A DNA stretch of 64,000 bases, taken from Perkinsela sp. pyNocScin1. Taxonomy: Eukaryota; Euglenozoa; Kinetoplastea; Prokinetoplastida; Perkinselidae. Location: positions 434,001 through 498,000 of the forward strand of contig CAXHTR010000005.1 in the NCBI GenBank assembly GCA_964019655.1, written 5' to 3'. The translations under genes were made by a program, and so were the position numbers. Under the pieces are notes generated by a model that was not told where the DNA came from, searched no databases, and saw only the letters and a list, made by a program, of their open reading frames with translations. This document shows, one piece after another, positions 1-8,528 of the stretch (its first letter is position 1; each line of letters opens with the position of its first letter).

Positions 1-106
1 GAATGCAGCTGTGGAAAGTAAAGCGGTACTTCCGAATGCAATTGCAACGATAAAATTGTTATTCCCTATGCTATCATATATTGATCGACCATTTTATGGC
101 ACGCAT

Positions 107-994
107 CTAAAAGCCTGTTCCACGGACCCACTTCTTGTGCTCCTCGTTGTGCTTGGAGAGCTTACGGGCGGCGACCTCGCGGGCGTCGTCACGCTCCTTG
201 GTTCGCACGGAGAGCTCGGCCTCGAGCGGGCGGTCTGGCTTCGGCAGGACAAATGGCTTGGCTTCTTTCTTTTTTTCGCCCTTCTTAGCCGGTTTCGCTT
301 CTTCCTTAGCGTCCTTGAGGAGGTTTGCCAGGCCTTTACCGTTGATATCGCTCTGTGCCTTGACAGCGGATGCAACTTCGGCGTAGTACACGAAAGTGAA
401 CTGCGTCTCGCTGTAGCGAGTCATCTTAACGACCTTACCGTACTTCGCGAACGCGGCGCGGAGCATCGCGTTGGGGAGAATCTGGACGTTGGGCAGACCG
501 CTCACGAAGACAGTTGTGCAGTACGTGGAGCGCTCAGCTGGGGCAGCGACGCGCGAGGCCTGAACAACGTACTTCTTCAGCGTAGAGACGTTGTGCTTGC
601 TGGCAGCGTAGAGCTCAGGGTGGTGCGTGCGGTACTTCTCATTGATGGAGAGGTCCTTGGACTCGACCTTTTCGGCGGCGAAGTTATCGACGCTCTTGTG
701 GTTGAACATGTCGATGGCCTTCTTGACGCTGTTCTGGTCAACGTACCAGATGAGCGCATACTTGTCTCCACGGCGGCGGCAGTCCTTGATTGCACCGGCG
801 GCCTCGAAGATCTGCTTGATTTCGTCGAGGGACTGCTTGTGGCTAATGCCCTTGACGTAAATACCGTTGGTCTTCGCACCCTTGACAGCGGTGATCGCTG
901 ACTTGACGGTGTTGACGGCCTTCTTGAGGAGGCTCTGCGGCTGCTGCTTGGTCTCCTTCTTGGCGGCTGGCTTGCTCTTAGATTTCGTGCTCAT
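107..994 (-). CDS. Two-RRM RNA-binding protein, p34/p37-like
   Basis: The protein has 295 residues. A lysine- and alanine-rich N-terminus (1-43) is followed by RRM1 (about 44-112, RNP2-like GIYVKGI) and RRM2 (about 160-228, RNP2-like TVFVSGL), then a basic Lys/Glu/Pro region (about 232-256) and a charged helical tail. A lysine-rich two-RRM protein is reminiscent of the trypanosomatid p34/p37 family that binds 5S rRNA and helps 60S biogenesis; that match is from memory of the layout, not an alignment. Codons are rich in C/G at third positions, unlike most of the cluster, which suggests high expression. It is the last gene of the minus cluster in the window. ATG at 994, TAG at 107. A generic two-RRM mRNA-binding protein is the alternative. 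Confidence 0.8.
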   Translation of the reverse strand: MSTKSKSKPAAKKETKQQPQSLLKKAVNTVKSAITAVKGAKTNGIYVKGISHKQSLDEIKQIFEAAGAIKDCRRRGDKYALIWYVDQNSVKKAIDMFNHKSVDNFAAEKVESKDLSINEKYRTHHPELYAASKHNVSTLKKYVVQASRVAAPAERSTYCTTVFVSGLPNVQILPNAMLRAAFAKYGKVVKMTRYSETQFTFVYYAEVASAVKAQSDINGKGLANLLKDAKEEAKPAKKGEKKKEAKPFVLPKPDRPLEAELSVRTKERDDAREVAARKLSKHNEEHKKWVRGTGF

Positions 995-1171
995 GAGGCG
1001 TGATTTAGACGCGTGTAAAAAAGTGTAAAATCAAACAGTATACAAAGTGATTGTAAAGGTACCTGAGGGGACTGTGTAGCATCAGCGAAAAATAGAGACG
1101 TTGCTATAAGTGTTCAGAGATAACACACGCGAATCTGCTTGCAGTGATGACTCATAATTCATCTCCATCGA

Positions 1172-1756
1172 TCACACAATCCTTCCAGTTTTCCAAAGTC
1201 CGTCGTTCAACACGTGGATGCTCTCTATGCCATGTCCCTTGTTGACTGACTGAATGTCGGATGTGCTCATAGAGAGCCTGCCGATTCCCACCGCGTGCTC
1301 TTTTCCTTCAATGCATATCTGCACGAAAGTACCCTTCGGGAGGTCCGTAAAAATACGGCCACCCTTTGATGTGATGCCCGGGCACATAACGTCTGCACCC
1401 GAGAAAATGAACTTGCATGCACCAGCATCGCACTGGATCTTTGGAAGCATGAATGGGAATCTGTGGAGGATTCTGAGGTGCGGAATATAATCCCCCGAGC
1501 GATGCTGGAAAAATCGAATCTCCGTCTCCACAACGATGCACTGGACATGAAACCCGCATCGAACACTCGTCAGATTCACTTTTTTCGGCAAGATAGTTTC
1601 CAGCTCCTCGTCTGATAAGCCGAACTGTCTCTGTATTGCTGATCGTATTTTGCGCTGCATAGATGCCTGTGTATTGCCTGTTGAGATAACATCCGCTGGG
1701 CTGAAGCGCCGAATGAAGTACCCAAGCGTTTCACATGTAGCTTGTGGCTCGGTCAT
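1172..1756 (-). CDS. MCTS1: MCTS1/Tma20-type PUA-domain translation factor
   Basis: The 194-residue length is close to the usual 181 of MCT-1. The N-terminal half is the DUF1947-like domain and the C-terminal half (about 95-175) is a PUA domain. Diagnostic segments are FPFMLPKIQCDAGACKFIFSG, MCPGITSKGG, EGKEHAVGIG and VNKGHGIESIHVLNDGLW, which match MCT-1 proteins closely. MCTS1 partners DENR to recycle 40S subunits and to restart translation. No DENR gene is in this window. ATG at 1756. It lies between DUS1 and the two-RRM gene on the same strand with short gaps. Confidence 0.93.
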   Translation of the reverse strand: MTEPQATCETLGYFIRRFSPADVISTGNTQASMQRKIRSAIQRQFGLSDEELETILPKKVNLTSVRCGFHVQCIVVETEIRFFQHRSGDYIPHLRILHRFPFMLPKIQCDAGACKFIFSGADVMCPGITSKGGRIFTDLPKGTFVQICIEGKEHAVGIGRLSMSTSDIQSVNKGHGIESIHVLNDGLWKTGRIV

Positions 1757-1849
1757 TAGTGAGGTGAAAGAAAATACGAAATCTTGAATTCCTACATACT
1801 GAATGAAGGTTTGCTACTCCCACAAGCATGCTGAGATTTTGCCTGACTA

Positions 1850-3022
1850 TCATGCTGCTAAACGCACTGATTCTGGATTCATTTCTCGTCCAAGCTCAAC
1901 AGTCTCATTGAAAGGTCCTTCGGCGAGGCACTTTGCGGTGCTGGCTTCACATATCAGTTCAATGCACGCGCGGATCTCCGTCATCGAATGTCCCTCATGC
2001 GCCTGATTCAGCTTCTCACGCAGTGCAGCGTCGTAGGCGAACAGGTGATACAAGAGCTTGAACAAGTGTGCTTTTACATGTGAGAAAACTGCCCCGAACG
2101 ATTCGGCGAGGTCGAGATACTCGAGCGTGAGTGCTCGAACGGTGTCAATCAGCGCAAGCGTGAGCGGCAGCTTTTTAAAAACGCGCGAGTTCAAGAGACC
2201 CAGATTCTCTGCCAGCGGTGAGAACAACCTCGGATCATACAAGAGACCCTCTGCAGACATGACACCATCGCAATGCGTGGCCTTGATACATCTTGAGATG
2301 TCACTGTACGAGAGGATGTTGCCGTTGGCTATAATTGGCATCTCTGGAAACGCCTCTTTGATCCGCCGAATGATTGACCAGTCCGCGATGCCGGTTTGCC
2401 CGCCCTTCATGTCGCGCGTTCGCCCATGCACCGCGAGCAAAGATATACCTGCGTCCACAAGCATGCGAACGTACGCGAGCGTTAGATCAATGTCAGTGAA
2501 AACCCGGATTTTCGCAGTGACAGGCACAGAGAGCTCCTCGCGGAGGGTATGAATGATTCGATGAATGAGGTACCAGTCCTCCATCAGAAAGCTTCCGTAA
2601 TGTCCTTTTCGGGCTATTCCCTGTGGACAGCCAAGGTTGAGATCAATCGCATCACAGTCCTTCTCGACGTACTGTGCAGCCTCCAAAACAATACTTGGGT
2701 CGTTCCCACAAAACTGTGCGAGCAGCGGGCGGTCCTCCGGGCAGGTCGTGAAATGTTTTGACCTATAGGACTCGCTGAGGCAGAACTGCTGACTGTGGAA
2801 CATGGGTGTGTAGCACAGATCAGCGCCGTATCTCCGGCAAAGCATCCGAAACGCGAGCTCACTCTGATCAACCATGGGTGCCACAACTCGCTTCGGCCGA
2901 CCGATCGACTCGTAGAAAGCAGCCGGGTCGACATCGCGCCGCGCCGAGAGCCCCGAATCACAGTATTGGCACGACCACGGTCGAAAGTTCAGATACTCCT
3001 CGCGAAGTTCAGGGCTTATCAT
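1850..3022 (-). CDS. DUS1: tRNA-dihydrouridine synthase, Dus1 type
   Basis: This 390-residue FMN TIM-barrel enzyme reduces uridine to dihydrouridine in tRNA (positions 16/17 for the Dus1 class). The FMN-site start VVAPMVDQSELAFR is at about 47-60. The catalytic cysteine is Cys132 in NLGCPQGIARKGHYG, which also carries the Dus1-specific GIARKGHYG wording. TAKIR (about 170) supplies the FMN-binding lysine, and HGRTRDMKG and IIANGNI continue the barrel. The C-terminal helical domain runs from about 285. No C-terminal zinc finger is visible. ATG at 3022. Confidence 0.93.
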   Translation of the reverse strand: MISPELREEYLNFRPWSCQYCDSGLSARRDVDPAAFYESIGRPKRVVAPMVDQSELAFRMLCRRYGADLCYTPMFHSQQFCLSESYRSKHFTTCPEDRPLLAQFCGNDPSIVLEAAQYVEKDCDAIDLNLGCPQGIARKGHYGSFLMEDWYLIHRIIHTLREELSVPVTAKIRVFTDIDLTLAYVRMLVDAGISLLAVHGRTRDMKGGQTGIADWSIIRRIKEAFPEMPIIANGNILSYSDISRCIKATHCDGVMSAEGLLYDPRLFSPLAENLGLLNSRVFKKLPLTLALIDTVRALTLEYLDLAESFGAVFSHVKAHLFKLLYHLFAYDAALREKLNQAHEGHSMTEIRACIELICEASTAKCLAEGPFNETVELGREMNPESVRLAA

Positions 3023-3123
3023 CTCTGATTGGTTTAAGAGAGGGGAAGAGTAGGACCATATGAAATCGCTTGGTGCTTTTTAGAAAGCAAAACAATACAC
3101 ATTACCAGATTTGAGTTTTGATT

Positions 3124-4488
3124 TTAGTAATTTTCAAACTCCATAGGGAACCGCGGCACATCTGCATCCCACTGGTCGCGCTCTGAGAGCCACTGCGGTA
3201 CCTGGTAGCCCTTTCCACAGGTATAATCGATGGGGATCGGTGGCTCCCAGAGGTTGAGCCCCATCATCCGCGCTTCGCGCTCCGCGTAGTCAATCTTATT
3301 GTTATAATTGTACTTGATAATTTCGATGAGCGGTTGTGCGAGCGGCTTCTTATACTCGTCCTTCCACTCCGTAAGCAGCGGTGAGTTCTGCTTCCATATC
3401 TGATGCGCCTTTTCCTTTTGGTCAACGATTTCATAGAATGGCAACGATTCGTACGTGTGCTCGTTCTTGAAGGGCTCTTCCACAACTGAGAGCACCTGCA
3501 CTCCATCAATTTCCGTTATTGAAGGCATTTTTTTGAGAATGTTCCCGGCTCTTTTTGGCGTGTCGAATTCGACCCGGGCCTGCCAGGGCCCAGAAATTTC
3601 GTCTGGGTGCGTCGGTCGCTCGCCTGGGTGCTCAGGTGGTAAAGATGTGATGTTTGGAAAATGTCCGAGCTGGATCGTCGTCTGCTCGATCTTTGATCGA
3701 GACTCCCAATTCAAACGCTCCATGACATCACTGGGTGGTTCTCGTTCGTCCATGGGAGCTGGAATAGGCACGTCCTTTGCTTTCGGCCCTGAACTGTAGA
3801 CCCCTGGGGCAATTTCGAACTGTGCATTATCCCACACACTTACCTGGTCATTGTACTTTCTATAGTCTTCAAAGGCACGCTTGGCGTTAAACCAGTTTTC
3901 GAACGCTTCGTGCGCCTTTTGCTTTTCTGTCATGACTTCATCCGGTAGACTGATCTTGACGTCAACTATTCCTTTATGCGACTCAAACACAGCTTCATCG
4001 GCGAAAAATTCTGTGATTGAATCCGTCAATGGCTTTTCTTTCAAAGTAATGATCAACACGGACGTACGCTGCTCTGGTGGTGGATGCGGCCCAGGGGGAT
4101 AGCGGTACATTCCCTTTTTCTTTCGCTCTTCAAATATTTTTACAGCTCGTTCGGTGGCAAGATCGTGCCGCTCACGAAGGACAGTTCGAATATTGTCCAT
4201 TGATTTTTCCAGCATCTCGACGCGTGAAGGTGCTGGCATGGCCCCGAGAGATTCCTGGTGCTTTGTGTAGTGTCGCTGCATTGTATTCAATTTGTTTTTC
4301 TCCTTGATGATGGTATACCAAATGGTCTGGAGGTCAGTCATGCTCTTGACCTTCAAAGCATCGATGGACCATGCACCTCCTGGTATCTTGGGACGTTCAT
4401 TCTGAAGGAAGCCGGAGTCAACAAAGTCGAAGATTTTCGTAGCGGGAGCAGCAGCCTCACGCCAAATACCTCTTCGGTACATCATCAT
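3124..4488 (-). CDS. MRPL47: Mitochondrial large-subunit ribosomal protein uL29m (MRPL47)
   Basis: The MRP-L47 domain is clear near the N-terminus: AWSIDALKVKSMTDLQTIWY, then IIKEKNKLNTMQRHY, the signature of mitochondrial uL29. The open frame extends upstream to a GTG at 4542, but the first in-frame ATGs are three in a row at 4488, 4485 and 4482, giving about 454 residues and an Arg-containing presequence (MMMYRRGIWREAAAP). Human MRPL47 is about 250 residues. The extra 200 or more C-terminal residues, rich in Pro, Trp and charged residues, fit the enlarged proteins of kinetoplastid mitoribosomes. It should act in the large subunit near the tunnel exit. Confidence 0.85.
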   Translation of the reverse strand: MMMYRRGIWREAAAPATKIFDFVDSGFLQNERPKIPGGAWSIDALKVKSMTDLQTIWYTIIKEKNKLNTMQRHYTKHQESLGAMPAPSRVEMLEKSMDNIRTVLRERHDLATERAVKIFEERKKKGMYRYPPGPHPPPEQRTSVLIITLKEKPLTDSITEFFADEAVFESHKGIVDVKISLPDEVMTEKQKAHEAFENWFNAKRAFEDYRKYNDQVSVWDNAQFEIAPGVYSSGPKAKDVPIPAPMDEREPPSDVMERLNWESRSKIEQTTIQLGHFPNITSLPPEHPGERPTHPDEISGPWQARVEFDTPKRAGNILKKMPSITEIDGVQVLSVVEEPFKNEHTYESLPFYEIVDQKEKAHQIWKQNSPLLTEWKDEYKKPLAQPLIEIIKYNYNNKIDYAEREARMMGLNLWEPPIPIDYTCGKGYQVPQWLSERDQWDADVPRFPMEFENY

Positions 4489-4599
4489 ATTACTCAAAAG
4501 ACAGAGACGAACATCAAGGGTACAAGGAGCGTAAAAGATCACTACAAAGATTTCACCAAGCGCTAACTAAGAATAGCGTGCGGTTATCATCGCTGAGCA

Positions 4600-5688
4600 T
4601 CAGCGGTCATTCTTCCCACGCTTGTCCAACGTAACAACCATAACGTCCCCGTCCTTCATTATGTACTCACTTCCAACTTTTTTCATTGCGCTTTCCGCTT
4701 CACTAATGCTTGTGTGTGTGACATAATCTTTCCAAGCCAAAGTTTTCGCAGAAACAAAGTCCTTTCGAAATGACGAGTGTATCTGTGCGCTCGCATCAAT
4801 AGCTGAGCTACCCTTCGGAATCGACCAGGCGTGTGTCATCGTGTCGCCTGTAGTAAAAAATGTTTGCACAGGCATTTCTTTATAGACCATGGAGGGCAGC
4901 CGCTCATGGCATGTTGAAGTAAGACCGTAAGTGTCCATGAATAAAGCTCTCTCGCTTGGGGCCAAACTTCCGATCTCTTCCTCTACTGCTGCGCTACACA
5001 CAAAAACTCCTGCTCGTTCGACCAGCTCGTCATCGAAAGATGAGTTGAGTTCATCTAAAGCCGGCGTTTGACTCTGGTTGAGCACCTTCTCATCAACATT
5101 CAGGACGTATACCATTGGTTTGAGCGAAAGAAGCTGCAGCTCTGAGATCCGAATGTTTTTGCGCAGCTCATCTGTTGGTGGTAGTAAACGGGCGCTCTTT
5201 CCGGCGTCCAACCATTCAGCGATTCGCTGGAGAGCAGAGACATCATTTTGCTCAATTTTTCGACCTGTGGAAACTCGGCTCAGCCGTTTTTGCACGAGAT
5301 CGAGATCACATGCAGTGATTTTTGCATTCATTTTGTCAATCTCGTCAGATGGGCTTGGGGCGTTCGACCCATAGCATCTCACAACGTGGAGGAGCGTACT
5401 AACTGTTCGCATTTCCTCGAGAAATTGCGGGCAGAAATCATCAGATTCTGTGATCTTCGAGGGCCAATGTCGCATTTCGATCTCGATCGGTACTTTCTTT
5501 GCACTTTTACAAAAGTTTGAGAGTGCTTCGAGACGAGTGTCCGGAACAGGTAATTTAGCTGTCGTCTTTGCTGCTGTAGATAAACTAGATTTATCCCATG
5601 CCTCGCTCGCTCTCTGAAACACGCCCTGGAGCGTTCTCTTCCCTGCATTCTGAAACCCGATAAGGCCACAGCTGCGCCGACGGTTCAT
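4600..5688 (-). CDS. Divergent OLA1/YchF-type GTPase-fold protein
   Basis: The protein has 362 residues, near the usual 390 of OLA1/YchF. The P-loop is CGLIGFQNAGKRT (7-19), where the family has GxPNxGKST. The C-terminal TGS domain (about 277-355) is well kept: FFTTGDTMTHAWSIPKGSSA, then IHSSFRKDFVSAKTLAWKDY and a YIMKDGDVMVV end. The switch II stretch that reads DxAGLVKGA in active members is not recognisable; EIEMRHWPSKITESDDF stands there. The G4 analogue may be VYVLNVDEK (NxxE type). So it is an OLA1 homologue that has probably lost or changed nucleotide hydrolysis. A mitochondrial paralogue is possible. ATG at 5688. Confidence 0.78.
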   Translation of the reverse strand: MNRRRSCGLIGFQNAGKRTLQGVFQRASEAWDKSSLSTAAKTTAKLPVPDTRLEALSNFCKSAKKVPIEIEMRHWPSKITESDDFCPQFLEEMRTVSTLLHVVRCYGSNAPSPSDEIDKMNAKITACDLDLVQKRLSRVSTGRKIEQNDVSALQRIAEWLDAGKSARLLPPTDELRKNIRISELQLLSLKPMVYVLNVDEKVLNQSQTPALDELNSSFDDELVERAGVFVCSAAVEEEIGSLAPSERALFMDTYGLTSTCHERLPSMVYKEMPVQTFFTTGDTMTHAWSIPKGSSAIDASAQIHSSFRKDFVSAKTLAWKDYVTHTSISEAESAMKKVGSEYIMKDGDVMVVTLDKRGKNDR

Positions 5689-5787
5689 GGCATCACTAGA
5701 AATAAATGTGTTGCATTGTGGAATAAAAGTCTTTGCAGTGAAGCATCACCTTTCTACGAGGGCCCATACTAACAGTTACCCAACGAC

Positions 5788-6501
5788 TTACCCACTTTTC
5801 TTTCCACGCAATAATGAAGCTGCCCATAAATATCGCTCTAAAATTATTGACCTCGGTTGAACGTATGTCCAACCCCAGCGTTTCCAATATTTGCCAACGC
5901 AATGAGTAAAGATCTGATACCGGATCCCATCTGTCATACCCAGCCAAACAATAAGTATGGCTAACTGCGTGGCCCCCTTAACTACTGCGTTCTCAGAGAG
6001 GATGTCAATACATGCGGAAATGGCCTTTGCTCCACCTTTGATTCGCGGGTGGTGATATTCACTTAACGCTATGCTTTTCAACTGTAAGCTCAGTGTATGA
6101 CTGCCGTAAAGTATCCAAAGGACAGGTATAAAGAGGAGTATTGAGAGTGCAGTACAGACTAAGGAATAAGTGTAATGCAACTCGTCAAGATTCGAAAAGT
6201 GCTCGAGCCGAGTGCGATACCTCGGGTCTTTGATGTCTATTTTCATTGATGATAAAGCGTCATCGAATGGCGTCTTTTGGACAGGCCTCCAGAAAGATTC
6301 CGGCTGCTCTTGACCTTTTTTTGTGAGCCTTGACCAAGAAGCTTTGGCATACCGTAAATTGCTATTGTTACCAGCTTGTGAAGCATGAGTTTTCGTTTCC
6401 TTCGGAACAGCCTTGCACGTGAAAGAGAAGTGAAGATTCGAAAAAATATTTCTACGCGTGGAATGCGCACATATCTGCCCAAATACTGAAAAGCGGTGCA
6501 T
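5788..6501 (-). CDS. Two-TM membrane protein, probably mitochondrial, function unknown
   Basis: I do not recognise this 237-residue protein. The N-terminus (MHRFSVFGQICAHSTRRNIF) is Arg/Ser-rich without acidic residues, like a mitochondrial presequence. Two hydrophobic spans are visible: SLVCTALSILLFIPVLWILY (about 112-131) and GATQLAILIVWLGMTDG (about 175-191). The C-terminus is basic (RGKKSG). The segment between the presequence and the first span is charged and soluble. It lies between eIF1 and OLA1 with gaps of 128 and 99 bases. ATG at 6501. The call rests on composition only. Confidence 0.6.
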   Translation of the reverse strand: MHRFSVFGQICAHSTRRNIFSNLHFSFTCKAVPKETKTHASQAGNNSNLRYAKASWSRLTKKGQEQPESFWRPVQKTPFDDALSSMKIDIKDPRYRTRLEHFSNLDELHYTYSLVCTALSILLFIPVLWILYGSHTLSLQLKSIALSEYHHPRIKGGAKAISACIDILSENAVVKGATQLAILIVWLGMTDGIRYQIFTHCVGKYWKRWGWTYVQPRSIILERYLWAASLLRGKKSG

Positions 6502-6629
6502 TTATCTCATCTGAGCAACATGGATAAACCATCGTAAAGATAGGTGCAAAAAAGGGATGCGAAGCTTACGTAAAAGAAAAATCAATACCTGATCTTGCAT
6601 ATGTAAAGCAATTCTTACGTATTGGTTAA

Positions 6630-6950
6630 CTAGAATCCATGTGTTTCAATTTCATCGGCGTTCAGAATACCCTTATCGACGAGGAATTTACCAAGATTGA
6701 CTCGCTGGTCGCCCTGAAGTTGAACAATTGTTCCGTGATTAACGTCTGCTTGAATTGTTCCATTGCATCCAAACTCTTTTTTCAGAGCTTTGAGAAGTTT
6801 GGGGTAGTCAATCTTCTCGCCTAGTCCCTGCACAGTAGTAATAGACTTCTTTCCATTGCGCTGCTGCACGCGGATATGAATTTTGTTTGTTTCTGTCGAT
6901 GGTGCATCATCGGTGGTCACAGAGGATTGTTGGACGACATTTTCAGGCAT
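6630..6950 (-). CDS. EIF1: Translation initiation factor eIF1 (SUI1)
   Basis: This 106-residue protein has a complete SUI1 domain: IHIRVQQRNGKKSITTVQGL, LKALKKEFGCNGTI, LQGDQRVNLGKFLVDKGI. These are the hallmarks of eIF1, which binds the 40S P-site region and polices start-codon choice. The frame is open further upstream to 7124, but that would overlap the rhodanese gene. The ATG at 6950 (MPENVVQ) gives a normal-sized factor with a short acidic N-terminal tail. Confidence 0.95.
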   Translation of the reverse strand: MPENVVQQSSVTTDDAPSTETNKIHIRVQQRNGKKSITTVQGLGEKIDYPKLLKALKKEFGCNGTIQADVNHGTIVQLQGDQRVNLGKFLVDKGILNADEIETHGF

Positions 6951-7030
6951 AACTAAGGGCTTCCCTTTTCTTTGGTAACCAAAATTAAGTATACTGTGCG
7001 AGCAATATTGAAAAAAATAAGGGCAACAAT

Positions 7031-7891
7031 TCACAGTGAAGCTACTACAGCCTGCATTGACTCTATTTCTGACCATGAGCCAACAAATAAAGATGGAAGC
7101 TGTAGACCAAAATGATCCATGCACGCGATAACGTAGCAGGACGTAATACCACTACCACACATAACGACTGTACGCTTTGCATCAAGGCCTACAATATTTT
7201 GTAGCTTTGTCTTTGATCCCTGCGTAAAGGGGTCGAATTCTTTGAAGAAGGCGTTTATCGCTCCTGGGAAATGGCCTGGAACAGTGTCTGGTGAAATGGG
7301 TGTTACTTGACTCAGAAAACGCGCACTTGAGCGCACATCGATGACTACTGAGCCGGCAAGATCCGTGTACGTGGCTGGGAAAAAGCGCTTGTCGAAAGCC
7401 CAGTCGAGAACTTCTACATCTACCACATTCGCTTGATCTACAAGAGTCACTTTTTGAGATAAGCCGGATTCGGTTGGGCCGTTCCATGAATCTGCGCCTT
7501 CGTAGAGAACCGCAACGTTGTCGCATCCGAGGGACCGCAGCATCCACCATGCTCTGCACGCGAACTCCCCTCGTGTTTGGTCATAGCACACGATGAGCTC
7601 ATCTTCATTCCATGGGTAAAGTGAATGTATTCTCAGCCATGCAAGAAACTTCTTGGCAGAGGGGAGTGGGTGCCTTCCATGCCCAACGATCGACAGATCA
7701 CATAGCGTGGTTTCCATGTCAAGAAAAAGTGCATTTGCAATATGCTTTTGGCAGTATTCTTCCATTCCACGCCATGGGTGACCAAGATAAAAGCGAACAT
7801 CAAGGAAACGAATGCGGCGCGATTCACAATCCAAATCTGTTTGGCGTATGAAGACCATGGTAGATACTTGAAATGCAAAAGTATCCATCAT
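7031..7891 (-). CDS. Tandem-rhodanese sulfurtransferase, 3-mercaptopyruvate type
   Basis: About 286 residues from the ATG at 7891; a second ATG follows at 7888. The frame opens earlier but would overlap the RING gene. There are two rhodanese modules. The N-terminal one is inactive-looking (RIRFLDVRFYLG, with YDQTRGEFACRAWWMLRSLG as in mercaptopyruvate sulfurtransferases). The C-terminal one carries the loop CGSGITS (preceded by VVM), which is the CGSGVTA type of mercaptopyruvate sulfurtransferase rather than the CRKGVTA type of thiosulfate rhodanese. DVRSSARF and VPGHFPGAINAFF are standard substrate-site segments. Likely role: sulfur transfer in cytosol or mitochondrion. No targeting signal is obvious. 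Confidence 0.85.
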   Translation of the reverse strand: MMDTFAFQVSTMVFIRQTDLDCESRRIRFLDVRFYLGHPWRGMEEYCQKHIANALFLDMETTLCDLSIVGHGRHPLPSAKKFLAWLRIHSLYPWNEDELIVCYDQTRGEFACRAWWMLRSLGCDNVAVLYEGADSWNGPTESGLSQKVTLVDQANVVDVEVLDWAFDKRFFPATYTDLAGSVVIDVRSSARFLSQVTPISPDTVPGHFPGAINAFFKEFDPFTQGSKTKLQNIVGLDAKRTVVMCGSGITSCYVIACMDHFGLQLPSLFVGSWSEIESMQAVVASL

Positions 7892-7940
7892 TGTTTCGCA
7901 TCTTTCTTGCGCACGACAGTATGATAACTCTAAATGAAAT

Positions 7941-8435
7941 TCAAGTATACACATGGCAAAGGTCATGAATTTGCTTTCTGCACATTGGACACTCAACAAG
8001 AACGCCATCACACGCCGGCTGCATCAGCTCAACAGCACACGATCCGCATAAAATAAAGTGGCCACAGGGAAGAAGAATTGTGTCTCGAATGTTTGAAAAG
8101 CAAACGATACACGCATTCTTAGAGTCTGTTTCCGAATTCAACGCATTTGAACGGAGAGGCATGGGCTGGCAAAGACCAAATGATTCTAGGGTAGGCTTTC
8201 GAGCATGCCACCATGCCTGTCGAGCAAAAGGCCTTGCATCTTCAGTAAACATCTCACGGAAAGATTCGCTATGAGTGCCTAAACCCCGAAAAATACGACG
8301 TGAAAGTTCCACTGCGAATTTTGTTGTTGCAAGCAAGAATAAGAGATTCAAGCCCCATTCTTTGGCGATGGATACGTCGCGAATGAAGAATTCCGGCAAT
8401 TCGAGACCAAAACTAGGTGTCGTATCGAGGCTCAT
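7941..8435 (-). CDS. RING-finger protein, possible membrane-associated E3 ligase
   Basis: A 164-residue protein with a C-terminal C3HC4 RING: CIVC, then PCGHFILCGSC and CPMC, spacing typical of the MULAN/IAP class. A moderately hydrophobic stretch (LNLLFLLATTKFAVEL, about 28-43) could be a membrane anchor. The middle region has no recognised domain. The frame opens at a GTG (8441); the ATG two codons later at 8435 is the likely start. The stop lies 49 bases before the rhodanese ATG. Substrates cannot be inferred. Confidence 0.8.
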   Translation of the reverse strand: MSLDTTPSFGLELPEFFIRDVSIAKEWGLNLLFLLATTKFAVELSRRIFRGLGTHSESFREMFTEDARPFARQAWWHARKPTLESFGLCQPMPLRSNALNSETDSKNACIVCFSNIRDTILLPCGHFILCGSCAVELMQPACDGVLVECPMCRKQIHDLCHVYT

Positions 8436-8528
8436 AGACACATAGGAGAAAGACAGTCAATCATAGATTTATTGAGCACTGAAGATAAGCACAGTAAGGT
8501 GCCCGATAAGCAAATCCTATGATAATAC

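Noticed and set aside
11-901. Long plus-strand frame over the two-RRM gene
   Set aside because: It opens with GTG, lies wholly antisense to a convincing RRM protein and has leucine/valine-rich content typical of a complementary-strand shadow.
5696-5947. 83-codon minus-strand frame between OLA1 and the two-TM gene
   Set aside because: Overlaps the end of the better-supported 237-residue frame and has no motif.
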